Assembly: GCA_025201845.1 (NCBI GenBank)
Contig: MU603931.1
Location: 1 to 64,000 of the forward strand
Direction of reading: 5' to 3'
DNA length: 64,000 nt
Source of the DNA: Martensiomyces pterosporus
Lineage: Eukaryota; Kickxellomycota; Kickxellomycetes; Kickxellales; Kickxellaceae
Below the pieces are notes generated by a model. It did not search any database and had not been told where the DNA came from. It saw only the letters and a program-made list of their open reading frames with translations. Positions 21,615-31,577 of the stretch are shown in pieces; positions within the stretch are counted from its first letter, which is position 1; every line of letters starts with the position of its first letter. Made by a program: the position numbers and the translations under genes.

Positions 21615-22673
21615 CTAGTAGTTGGCATACGCGTTGATCTTGCGCCCATCAGGTCCAATGTCAGAGCGCGCCCTGGGCATCTGTCCATAGCTGGGGACAG
21701 GGAGCTTGAGGATGTCGCGGTAGACCTCGTCAACAGACTCGTTCCAGTTGGCGCGGAAGAACGAGATTCCAACGGGGCGGAGCTCGTTCTGGGCGGCAAA
21801 GTCGCGCAGCACAAGGTCACGCGAAGCGTCAACGCCCTCTATCCGCTTCTGCCCATTCTCGCTCTGCTCGAACGCCACCACAGCGTAACGGTGTGTAGGA
21901 GTGCCCTGCGCGGGGTGGGGCGGGATGTAAGGGAGCAAAACGTCTCCGTCGGCGGGTCCAGCCTTGGTCTGCGCCTTTGAGTAAGGGACGTTAGCCACCA
22001 CCCAGTGGAACTGCTCGCGGAACGTCTGCTGCTCAACCAAGGGCTCGTCAATATCGACCATCACCAAGGTATGGAGTCGGGGCTCATCGTGGAATGTGGT
22101 CAGCTCAATGTCAAGCTGCTCACGGGCACCCTTAGGATCGATGACAGCCCCAGGCTCGATAGGCGCATCGCCGCTGCCAGGAAGCGTGATGCTGAGCTGA
22201 GCCTCGGGGGTTCCCACGTCGCGGGGGTCAAGGAGATCGGGGAGGACAAACATCTGCAGAAGGCGCTGCATCAGGACCTCTAGTGGCCGTGCACGCCATG
22301 CCTGCTCCTTCAGGTGCAGGTAGACAGGCTTCGACAGATCGTAGTTGCCCTGCTTGGCATTCCACAGGACCTCAGAGTCGTTGATCTCGGTCTCCACGGC
22401 AAGCATAAAGAACCTCTGCTTCAGCGCGCCGATCTCCTCTGCGCTGGCGCTCTTTGCCTCGGCTTCCTTCAGCTCCTTCGACACCGCTTCCGCCTCTGCG
22501 GTCTTTTTGATCTTGTATGCGTTGATGATCTTCAGGGCCTCGTCGTACGCCGGGTTTACTCCTGTGGCGGGCCTCTTGTATGTCGACTGCTGGCGCACCG
22601 AAAACGCTCTGGGCAAGGCGGCTGCCGGGCGTCCAAATCTGGCCACTGTAAACACCCTTGAAGCTGCGTTCAT
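21615..22673 (-). CDS. MRPL35: Mitochondrial large-subunit ribosomal protein mL38 (MRPL35)
   Basis: A PEBP-fold protein built into the mitochondrial large ribosomal subunit. I take the ATG at 22673, giving 352 aa; the open frame extends 23 codons further without an earlier ATG. The N-terminus (basic, Ala/Arg/Phe-rich, with RVFTVARFGRP) looks like a mitochondrial presequence. A helical region follows (about residues 40-100, many Ala/Glu/Lys). The PEBP-like core has LHTLVMVDIDEP, FHWVVANVPYSK and LLPYIPPHPAQGTPTHRYAV, where true PEBPs have DPD-P and GP-P-GTG-HRY. The tail ends KINAYANY. It is divergently paired with a thioesterase gene across 326 bp. Confidence 0.9.
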   Translation of the reverse strand: MNAASRVFTVARFGRPAAALPRAFSVRQQSTYKRPATGVNPAYDEALKIINAYKIKKTAEAEAVSKELKEAEAKSASAEEIGALKQRFFMLAVETEINDSEVLWNAKQGNYDLSKPVYLHLKEQAWRARPLEVLMQRLLQMFVLPDLLDPRDVGTPEAQLSITLPGSGDAPIEPGAVIDPKGAREQLDIELTTFHDEPRLHTLVMVDIDEPLVEQQTFREQFHWVVANVPYSKAQTKAGPADGDVLLPYIPPHPAQGTPTHRYAVVAFEQSENGQKRIEGVDASRDLVLRDFAAQNELRPVGISFFRANWNESVDEVYRDILKLPVPSYGQMPRARSDIGPDGRKINAYANY

Positions 22674-22999
22674 TGTCGCGTTGTACTCGATGGCTCTTGC
22701 GGATGCCTGGATGTGGAAGACAAGAAGAAAATAAACGAGCAAAAGCGAAATGAAGGAAGGCTAATTGCGCTTTCTGCGCGTTGAATTTCGGCGAACGCCT
22801 GCTTTGGGCGAGAGAAGAAAAAAAGCATGCTTATCGTGGGATGCCGGTTCGACTGCGACTCGCCTGCGGCGTGAGTGGCCGAGCCGAGCATAGGTGGCGG
22901 GTTGCTCGCATGCGCACCCCCAGCGCCGCTCCTTGGCTCTTGCCGCTGCACTCCTCTGCTTATTTTCGCCGGCGCTTATCTATCTATACATCACCAACC
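22674..22999. promoter_or_regulatory. Divergent promoter of MRPL35 and thioesterase 1
   Basis: A 326-bp gap between two divergently transcribed genes must hold both promoters. No TATA box is obvious on either side; GC-rich stretches with GCGAGC-type words occur at 22840-22920. Shared regulation of the two genes is possible but not shown. Confidence 0.5.
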
Positions 23000-23668
23000 A
23001 TGTCGCTGGTCGCAGCTGCACTAAGAACGCTCCGGAAGCCACGGACCATGCCGCCTGGCAGCCGTTTGCTCGGCACGAGCGCCAGGGATGCCGCAGATGC
23101 CATCAAGGAGCGCACATCGCTGAGCGCAGTGAAAGAGCTCGAGCAAAACCCGCACTGCGTCCCCCTGGACATCACATCCTCTGCATTGGCAGGCATTGCC
23201 AAGAGCAGCGACATCCATTTCGGCTACAGCCCAATAAACCGCATCCTTCCTCTTGCGTTCAAGTGGAGGTCCTCATCCGACCCCGCAAAGCAGCTACCAA
23301 CTGCAGGCGAGATGGAGCCTGACAGGCTGCCTAACCCAGGGTTCTCGACGCCGATGATCACACTGATCGACTATGTCAACGAGGATGTTGGCGGACACCC
23401 GGGTCTTATCCATGGAGGCATGACCACCGTCATCGCGCACTCGTCCATGGCCCTTGTCGCTGCTCTGAACGCGCCAAAGCAGGCGAGTGTGAGGGCAAAG
23501 ACAATGAACATGGACTACCGCCGGCCCATTCGCACCGGCAGCTTTGTCAAGGTCCATGCGTGGCTGTACAAGCATGATCAAGATGCCCTCAGGGCTGCTG
23601 TCCATTTCTACGACCTGGAGAACCGGATTCTTGCAGAGGCCGTCTCGGAGCTGGCTGTTTCTGATTAG
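23000..23668 (+). CDS. Hotdog-fold thioesterase family protein 1
   Basis: A 222-aa protein with a C-terminal hotdog domain of the 4HBT/THEM4-like acyl-CoA thioesterase superfamily. The N-terminus is basic and Ala/Leu-rich (LVAAALRTLRKPR), suggesting mitochondrial import. The active-site helix reads HPGLIHGGMTTVIAHSSM. HGG is typical, but the acidic residue expected seven positions after it is His. The strand MDYRRPIRTGSFVKVHAWL and the closing ILAEAVSELAV fit the fold. A similar gene follows on the same strand 335 bp downstream, so this is a tandem pair. Substrate is unknown. Confidence 0.82.
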   Translation: MSLVAAALRTLRKPRTMPPGSRLLGTSARDAADAIKERTSLSAVKELEQNPHCVPLDITSSALAGIAKSSDIHFGYSPINRILPLAFKWRSSSDPAKQLPTAGEMEPDRLPNPGFSTPMITLIDYVNEDVGGHPGLIHGGMTTVIAHSSMALVAALNAPKQASVRAKTMNMDYRRPIRTGSFVKVHAWLYKHDQDALRAAVHFYDLENRILAEAVSELAVSD

Positions 23669-24003
23669 GGAATCGGGGGGAAATGCACACTCCAGCTGGC
23701 CGCCTTCTCTCTGCCACCCTCACCAGGACCCACAGCGCAATGCCGCAGGACACCTGCCTTCTGCTCTTTCCCACAGATCAGAAACCCAGTGTAACGAGTG
23801 CTGATTTTCGCCACTCTTTGGCACTTGGCGTATCTCAATTCCGTCTAGCAGTCGATCCCACCTCTGCCCATCTCTCATGCGCGCTCGCCCTTGGCTTAAT
23901 AAGCAGCGGATCATTACATTGTTCTCGCGTGCTTTTCTTTTCCTTATCTTTCTGCCTTTCCATGTACTGTAGCCCCTTCCGTCTGCCACTAATAGATAAG
24001 CAA
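23669..24003. other. Spacer between the two thioesterase genes
   Basis: 335 bp of 3' and promoter sequence. It is C/T-rich near 23930-23990, the usual leader pattern in this window. No small gene is evident. Confidence 0.5.
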
Positions 24004-24918
24004 ATGGCGAGCCTTCGACACACCAGCAAGCTGAGAGCCGCATTGCCGCTGCTACAAGCGGCGCGGGCCTCTATGATCAATAGCCATCACACAAATTGCG
24101 CTGTGTCGCAAGCAGCAGCGGAAATGGCCCGTCGCCATGCGAGCAGTGGCGGCGTAGTAACCCCAGCCACCGAACGGCCGCCTGCTACGCCAGTCGCTGC
24201 CCATTGGGAGGCCGAGTACCCGGCAACGTTCACGCCGCAGCATCTGGTGCAAACGGAGGTGCTAGCCACACGGCGTGAGGACCTGGCAATAGTCCGGGAT
24301 CTTGAGAGCAGCAATGGATGCAAGCGGGTGCCATTCCACTGGCCATTTGGGCGGCGCAAAATCGACCAGGCAGCAGAAACGCTGATCTACGGCGCGCTTT
24401 CGGGCATAAACGAGCTGCCGCTGGTGCCGCTGGTCTACAGGTGGGGGCGCGGCGCAGTCCCCAAACATCTAGCAAGGAGCAGCTACGAGGCTAGCTTCCC
24501 GACAAGTGGGCACGCTGAACAAGGCATGAGCCTCAGCCATCCGGGGATGTCGATTGTGCAGTATTTGGGCGACAGCCTGGGATTCAACAGCAGCAACAAC
24601 GACGGCGATACTCGCTGCAGCAGTAGCAGTGGCGGTGGGAGCAAAGATACGGTCCACCCTGGAGTGCTCGCAGTGCTGCTAGACGATATCACAGCACGCA
24701 CTAGCATGGCAAACGCGCCTGGGGTGATGACATTCACTGCGAATTTCCAGCTAGAGTACCCGGCTCCGATCCCAACGGGCAGCTTTATTGTGATGGATTC
24801 GTGGATAACGGCCATTGAGGGGAGGAAGGTCTTTGTTGCCTCGCGTGCTTTGGATGCGGAAAGCGGACAGACGGTTGCGCTTGCGAAATCCCTCTTCATC
24901 AGCGTTGCACGCCCGTAG
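24004..24918 (+). CDS. Hotdog-fold thioesterase family protein 2
   Basis: A 304-aa single-exon protein whose last 90 residues form a hotdog domain: HPGVLAVLLDDITARTSM (helix), FQLEYPAPIPTGSFIVMDSW (strands) and VFVASRALDAESGQTVALAK. The Asp pair after HPG occupies the acidic position that is His in its upstream paralog, while the HGG of that paralog is HPG here. A Ser/Gly-rich insertion (SSNNDGDTRCSSSSGGG) lies just before the helix. The N-terminal 60 residues are basic and Ala-rich, compatible with a mitochondrial presequence. Family placement is good; specific activity is unknown. Confidence 0.8.
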   Translation: MASLRHTSKLRAALPLLQAARASMINSHHTNCAVSQAAAEMARRHASSGGVVTPATERPPATPVAAHWEAEYPATFTPQHLVQTEVLATRREDLAIVRDLESSNGCKRVPFHWPFGRRKIDQAAETLIYGALSGINELPLVPLVYRWGRGAVPKHLARSSYEASFPTSGHAEQGMSLSHPGMSIVQYLGDSLGFNSSNNDGDTRCSSSSGGGSKDTVHPGVLAVLLDDITARTSMANAPGVMTFTANFQLEYPAPIPTGSFIVMDSWITAIEGRKVFVASRALDAESGQTVALAKSLFISVARP

Positions 24919-25538
24919 AAGCGTCTTGATAGCTTGTAGCAGTATAACGTGCATTGCCACAAAAGAAAGCCGTCTATGAAGCCAAAGCGCACAGCCATCC
25001 ATGGGCTCAGAGTGGCTAAAGCGAGCAGCGCATCTGTAGCCTCGGTTCCAAGAAGGCTCTGCGCCCCTCCTCTCCCCAGCCATAGTATGAGGCGGCTTGC
25101 ATCTATGTCACTATGTTTACGCTAGAGAGTGCTTCCTGTTTGGCCACTATTTCTAACAGCAGCTGAAAATCCAAACAGAGCTCCAGGCTCTAACTGCATC
25201 GCAAACATGCAGCTGCTACTGCTACACTATCGCTCCGCCTGCTGCAGTGCTGCTTTCCCGCTTTTGTCTTCTCTCCCTTGTCCTTCCCCTTCTCGTCTTG
25301 GCTGGCGTCCACCCCTTCCTTGGCTTCTGGTTTGTCAGACACGCACTTTATAAAACATACACGCTCATCCCACCTTCTAATTTATATTTATAGCACTGCA
25401 TTCCTTCACACGCCTGCTTCAGCACCTCAGTGCGCCTCCCACAGCCCAAGCATATACCCACTTGGCAAGGCCTGCTAGTCTACGAGCAGCAAAAGGCACT
25501 TTGGCGTGCGTCCATTCTTTCTTGTCTACTTGAGAATA
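24919..25538. other. Promoter region of the 900-aa orphan
   Basis: 620 bp without a coding frame of note. A TATAAAA box sits at 25349-25355. C/T-rich sequence follows up to the start codon. Confidence 0.5.
25349..25355 (+). promoter_or_regulatory. TATA box candidate for the 900-aa orphan gene
   Basis: TATAAAA, 190 bp before the ATG at 25539, followed by AT-rich and then C/T-rich sequence. The spacing matches the boxes before 16074 and 59194. Confidence 0.45.
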
Positions 25539-28500
25539 ATGTCGAGTGGACAGGCGTTGCACTTTGGACGGCAACGGCAGCAGCAGCAGCAGTTTGAGAA
25601 CAAGCCCCGCAATAGCAGCCCCAATACAGCAGCGGCAGCGGCAGCCCAGTTGCGCGGGACGGTAGATGGCAGCCCTTTAGAGGAAGAGCTGCAGCAAAAG
25701 CAGCAGTCAGGAATGGCTACGAGCACGCCTCTGCGTAGTGCTTCTGCTGCCTGCGATGCATTGGGGATCTCAACCAGTGCTGCTTCTGCCAGCAGCGCCA
25801 GCACGCCTATCCACAAGCAGCAGCAGCAAGAGCCCATTGTCGGCACACCTGATTCGGCGGTGCTGAATCGGATGGTGGAGCTGGAGAGCGCCATAGCCAC
25901 TGTAAAGTCATCGCTCGACAACCACGCGTCGTCATACTTCTCCGTCGCTTCACAAATAGCCGAGTAGGTACCACCAACTCGAAGTCTGAGGCCATGTGTT
26001 TGCCTGCCAGAGCATGCGCTGTCAATAACGGAGCAGGCTCTTGGGAGAATGCGCTCTTATTTGCGCCCCCATGTCCTTCACATCCTACCCATGCCAGAAT
26101 GCACTTCCTTGTGCGTCTGCATTGCACTGCGTACACACCCACGCCCTTTCTCTCTTTTTTTTTTTGCATGTGAGCACATTGTCCTCGACAGAACGCCTTG
26201 CTGTGCACCTGGACATCCACATGCTGGTGCGTCCACAATAGCAAGTGCAAGTGTTTGGAGGCAGCACAGAACAGTATCCTTGTCCTGATTTGGCAGCACA
26301 TTGCAGCTAACCAGCTCCAATATTTACCATCATTTCTTGTAGGCTGAACGCGCGTATCGGGAAACTAGGTGTGTCCCAGTCGTCAAGCAGCGCCAGTGCG
26401 CTGGGCCACAGGGAGCCCTCCTCACCAAGCAGATCCGAGCCTCAGACCAGCAACGCATCAAACTCTGGCTCGGGCCACACTCAGGATACGCCATCCAGGG
26501 CAGCCCTGCATGCAGGCGCGCACCCTGAAGGCGAGGACGAAGCCAGCGGCAGAGGCTCGGGCGGCGACGAACAGTACAACCGCATCCAAGAGATGATCGA
26601 CTCTCTCATCAAGGACGCCAACTCGGCGCTGTCGTCAAAGCCCGACATCCACAGGGCAGCTGCTTCTGGGTATTCAGATGATTGCGTGGACTTCCCAAGC
26701 AACGACTCCCCGTTTGCTTCCAAGGACATCTCTCGTACCGTCAGTGCGCCATTCGACGAAGCAGCCACGCTCGTGGTCGACACTGACTTTGCACGCAAGC
26801 ACCACCATTCTCCCTATGTCGCAACAGCTTCGGAAATAAAGCGACCCGTGTCCAGATCCACCACCCGCCGCGCATTCGACTACTCGTCAGACCACCTGCT
26901 TGCTCGCCGGCCAGCGTCTGCGCATGGCATGTCCGTGAAGGGCCGCCGGCACCTGGTTCCGCGCACCCACGCTATGGCTGGCAGCTGCGAATCGAGCAGC
27001 GATCCGACTGAGGCCGACGGCGAGTCAGATGGCTACCTGGGCGCCATGAGCACTGCTGGCCACTACCACGTCAGACACTCGCGGCACCACAGGAGCTCTG
27101 GAAGACATCTCGATCGCCGCACAAGCAGCAATCGCTTTGTGCGCTACCGGTCAGACACCACTGACTCGCTTGTGTCGAACTCGTCGGAAACTTGCGTGGC
27201 TCCAAGCACCAGGGTTTCCAGGGAACTCCACCGCCCGTCGATGGCGTCCACATACTCGCAGCCTCCAACGACCGTCGACGCTCTGTGCACACCTGGCAGG
27301 GCCTCATTCGGCATGGGCGGCGACGAGGCCATGTTTTCCGAGCAGCAGCAGCAACGGCGACGGCAGCCGATTGAGCAGTCTCCTGCTCTATCAGCTAGCA
27401 GGATGCACGAGTTTCCTAGGCTCGTTCAAGACGAATATGAGGGAGGTGCACACCGCCGGAGCTACTCACGAGACGATACGTACGCTGGGAGCATCCCGCT
27501 GATCCGCAGGTTCCGCAACTCGGTCACTCGCGTAGCGCTCAAATCCGCATCGCTGGTCGACGAGAGCGTCAGCAACGATATTGCGGCATACGAGAGCAGC
27601 GGCCGCGGCTCAATGGACGGTGTCCACCAACCAAGGATGCGGAGCAACACGTCGGTAAGCGAAATATCCACCGTGTTCACGCCACCCAGGCACCCTGCCA
27701 TGGCTGCCGACTACGGCTACCAAATGCCCACTTCTGCTGGAATCGAAAGCCCCGTGTGGGAGCGCAGAGACCTGCTGCTCGATGACGCCCATGTGTACCC
27801 ATCGAGCTTCCATGAAGAGCCTGCAGCCTCGAGCCCGCTGCTGTGGACTCGCAGACACCGCAGTACAATGGGGTCGCCTGGAATTGCTGCCAGCAGCGAT
27901 GAGATACCGAGAAAGAGGTGGTCGCTAGAGGCGTCGCCGGGCTCAGAGCGCAGCAGCATCGAATACTCGCCAGAAATAGACCCGCGCGGCTACAGCTCTC
28001 AGACAGCGGGTGCTATGTACCAGCACCAGCAATTGCGCACTGCCCTCTCGTCGGGACACCCGGTCCGTAGGCCCGATTCGATCGAAGAGTATGATAGCAG
28101 CTGCGAATCGAATGCCGTAGAGAAGAGCCGTGGCGGCCACGAGGTAGCAACTGCAGGCAGCACCAGCGCAACTGGGCTGATTGGAATGGTCAGTCTTTTG
28201 TACTGGACCTTGCTCTTCACCCTTGGCGCGCTTATGCTGGACTCGTTCCTTTGCCAAGTGGCAGGAAAGCGCGTGATGGGTACTGTCGACAAGATTGCCC
28301 AGGCAGAGGCAGCGTCCGACGATGGCGACAGCAGAAAGAAGAAAGGGCTGGTCTCGATGGACAGAGCTGCCCCAGCTGGCCGGCGCCCGGAAGCTGATGG
28401 TGCCAATGTTGCCAACACGGTTGGTCGGTTCGTGCGCTGGTATGTTGAGGGTCCCGAGGAGCAGTTGCTTCAGAAAGGACAGCAGAGCCCAAGACCCACC

Positions 28501-28620
28501 GCTGGTGCTGCCGGTGCTGGCCGTGGTGGCCTTGGGCTTGGCTCTAGCGGGCAGCAGCCTCGGTCGCTGCGTGCACGAAAGCCATCTGCAATGCGTGGCA
28601 CATTCAAGCACGTCGGCTAA
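25539..28620 (+). CDS. Orphan Ser-rich protein with coiled coil and C-terminal membrane helix
   Basis: I do not recognise this protein. Two exons, 25539-25963 and 26343-28620, join in phase 2 (donor GTAGGT, acceptor TGTAG) to give 900 aa. The exon 1 product is Gln/Ala/Ser-rich and ends in a helical stretch (about residues 109-150, with RMVELESAIATVKSSLD and, after the join, ELNARIGKLG) that reads as a coiled coil. A second helix, NRIQEMIDSLIKDANSAL, follows at about residue 220. The middle is a long Ser/Arg/His-rich disordered region. A single hydrophobic segment, MVSLLYWTLLFTLGALMLDS, lies at about residues 758-777, followed by a basic, Gly-rich tail of about 120 residues. It is probably anchored in an internal membrane with most of its mass cytosolic. 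That topology is inference. Confidence 0.72.
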
Positions 28621-28787
28621 GCCTGCGTTGTTTGTTTTCTCTTTTCTTTTTTCTGTTAAACGCCTCTGTGCTTCGACATCTTTGCAGACTATGCTATTAA
28701 TACTGGCCTGTCGCTGGCCCTCCAAACATCCTTCACCTGGCATGGCTGCAAGAGAGGCAGTGTGATTGTACAATTGGAACAGGTGCT

Positions 28788-30872
28788 TTATGAGGATGAT
28801 ATCAATGGAGAGCTCTGTAGCCCAGCTTTCTCTGAAGGCGCGGAGGCGTGGGACTTCTTGGCGCGCTTCTTTGCGGCTGTTGGAGCAGCTGTGCCTTTGA
28901 CGACCTTCATCGTGGCTGTGAGCTTGCGGGCCTTAGGCTTTGGTGTTGTGTGTCGCGGCAGCCCCACACGGCGGCCCGAGCTGAGGAGACTAGGCAGTGG
29001 CTTCGAGGCCGGCTTTGAGGTTCTCCTTGTGGCCTTCTTTGGGCTCGATGGTCGCAGCTCAGACAGCGCATCTGCAGCTGGGCTGTGGGAGGAGCTGGCT
29101 GTGGATGCGGACGCTCCGGCTGGATCAGATTCTGGTGCTGCTCCAACAGCGGATACCTGGTTTCGAGTGCAAGGCGGCATGGCAGCCGCATCAACGACGG
29201 CAGCCTTCGGCTGCTCTTTTGGCTGCGTGCTATCCGGGTGGCAGATGCTGTGTATCGACATTATGCTCTTGATGGCATTCTGTGCAGTACAGGCGGCCTC
29301 AATATGAGGATTTATGCCGCCACCACAAGCGCTGCCTTGAGCGCACTCGTCCTCTCCCTCGGTCTTTGCCTCAGCCCCAGCCCCAGCCTCAGTCTCGGCG
29401 TCTTTGATCGGCAAAAGGCTGATAGCCTGGTCGGCGTCTCCCGATACAAAGTAGTCAAACACATCCTCCCACCCCTTTGGCGGCTCATCTCGGTTGATGA
29501 ATATGGACTTGCCTGCGCCTGCTCTTTTGGCGCGCAGGGAGCACGCACGCACGCACCGCGACATCTCCCTGACCATGCGCTTTACGCCCGGAATCCTCAG
29601 CGACGTTCCTATCACTATCAGCAGATCGGGCCGTCGCCTGAGGTCGTACTCGCTCAGCGTGCCGATGATCTCCTACAAGCAAAGTATACGGCCATAAGCA
29701 GCTGAAAGGCATGATGTGTGTCAGCATGCCACAGGTTGGCCACACTTGCCGACGGCAGCAGTAGGCATGTACAGAGTATACGCCGCGCTTGAGCGACGTT
29801 TCACATGCATGGGGAGGGGAGAAGTAGCACCTAGCCCCTCCCCGCCCTCTCCTCCCCTCCCGCTATTTTTAGCCAAATGGCAACTTACGCCCTGCGGGTG
29901 AGTTTCGTTGTAGAGCACAATGTCGGGTCTCAGAAACCCAGTGGCAACTGACCGCTTGCCAACCAAATCGCGAATAGCCTCGATCTCCTTGCATCGTGGA
30001 CATGGCGGCGGCGCACCCTCGCAGAACTCCTCAGCCAGCTTTTCAGTAAATGGATATTTGGTGTGGCAGATGGTGCATATTACGTTTTCCAAATCTCCGT
30101 GCAGCTGCACCGCCTTTGTGAATGTCTTGTCGAGTGCTGCTTGCCGCCGCTGGCGTTGCCGCTTTGCCGAGTTGCTCCTCCTTAATGTCCGTTGTGGCGG
30201 CGGCTGCTGCTGATGTGTTGTTGGTGCGTCAGCTGCTGCATCCTCAGCGTCTAGGCTGCTGGTGCTGCTGTCTGGGGTGAGGGCGGGGATCTGTCTCTGA
30301 TTGGCTCCACTCGAGTCCTCTGAGTCGCTTCGCTCAGCCAGCAGATCCTCCTCTTCGCCGCTCTCCTTCTTCGCAGCGACACCAGTGTCTGTGGCGGCGG
30401 GGGGCTTCTGAAACGACGTCTCCAAGCCAGCTCGCTTTTCGAGCGAGTCAATGTTTTGCGTGTAGCAGCGCAAAAGTTTTCCATTGTCGTCGAGCTCCTT
30501 GATAAAAGCATGCGTGGGAGTACAGTTGGCCTGGCTGACCAGGTTTCGCAATTCGCCCATGAAGTTGTAGAACAGGCCGACCATTCCAGGGTCGCTAAAC
30601 AGCGTTGCGTCAAACAGGTCGCGGCCGCTGGACATTGCGTGCGGGTACTTTTGCTTCAGCTGCTGGAACAGCCCGTCGGGTGAGCGGAAATCGGGGATTC
30701 CCGAGGATACTGAGATGCCAGCACCCGTAATTACGATGCACCGCTGGCAGCCCTTCACTGCTCGCTGGACCTCCTGCAGGGTCTCGACGCTGGCACCAGG
30801 CGGGGGCTGCTGCTGGTCTCTGCTGCTGCCTGCCGCGCCCTGGCTGAACTCGCTCAAGCAAATGCGCTTCAT
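28788..30872 (-). CDS. Sir2-family NAD-dependent deacetylase, HST3/HST4-like
   Basis: A nuclear-type sirtuin that removes acetyl groups from protein lysines using NAD; HST3/4 relatives act on histone H3. Two exons, 30872-29889 and 29672-28788, join in phase 0 (ETHPQG, then EIIGTLSEYD) to give 622 aa. Catalytic signatures are GAGISVSSGIPDFRSPDGLF, TQNIDSL and the catalytic His in LHGDLEN. Four zinc Cys form CTIC and CPRC. VIGTSLRIPGVK closes the Rossmann fold. GRDLFDATLF and GLFYNF are shared with HST3/4. About 100 low-complexity residues (Asp/Ser/Gln/Arg-rich) are inserted between TQNIDSL and the catalytic His. The C-terminal 200 residues are Ala/Lys/Pro-rich and probably disordered. It converges on the 900-aa orphan with 167 bp between stop codons. 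Confidence 0.92.
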
Positions 30873-31577
30873 TCAAATTCCAGAAGTGTACTCGTGTGTA
30901 TATTTGTGTTTTAAAAAAAGGTGTGGGCGAGGCGAGGGAAGGAAGAGTATTGGCTGGAATTTTGTGTCGCTTTTCCCAATGCAGCCTCGGGCTCCCACCG
31001 CGCACGCCCCTCACACACAGCCAGAGCGCCTGCTTGCTGCGAGCGTGGGGGCGGCGAACCTGGTGTGGGTTGGCAGATGAATGGGGGGACTGGCTGCGCT
31101 GCTGCCACTGTTATTGGGCGGGCAGGGAAGGGCATCACGCACACTGCCTTGCGCTCTGCCGAGAGGCAAGGCGGGACAAGAATAGAACAGGGCTGCCACC
31201 TGCCTTGCAGCTCCTTTCTCCTTCTCTTGCAGAATAAATTCTCTTTATTTGCATTTCGGCCCTCTTTCGCCCTCTTGCATTCTGCAGCACTAATTTCAAA
31301 GTCTTTTTTATTTGCGGCGGCACCGTCCTTTTCTCTTCTACACAGCTGCCGCCACTGCTCTTTCTGCATAGCGCATTAAAGCTGCCCTCTGCTGCTATTG
31401 TTTCTCATTTTGCAGGACTCTTTCGGCGGCTTGTGCTGGCTAGTTTTCGCTCAACAATAGAGGAGCGCATTAAAATACAGCTGCCACCGCCCTTCGCATT
31501 CAACCTTCCTTGTTGCCTTTTTCTACTCAGGCGGCCCGCCCCCCTTTGTTTACTTTTGCCTTTTTCCATACTTGGCC
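30873..31577. promoter_or_regulatory. Divergent promoter, sirtuin and Thr-rich surface protein
   Basis: 705 bp between two divergent start codons. The right half (31200-31577) is strongly C/T-rich on the + strand. No TATA box or recognised operator was identified. Both promoters should lie here. Confidence 0.5.

Noticed and set aside
22840..22870. GGTTCGACTGC as a tRNA B-box
   Set aside because: The B-box consensus needs GGTTCGANNCC, and no paired arms or A-box are found nearby. No other tRNA-like motif was seen in intergenic DNA.
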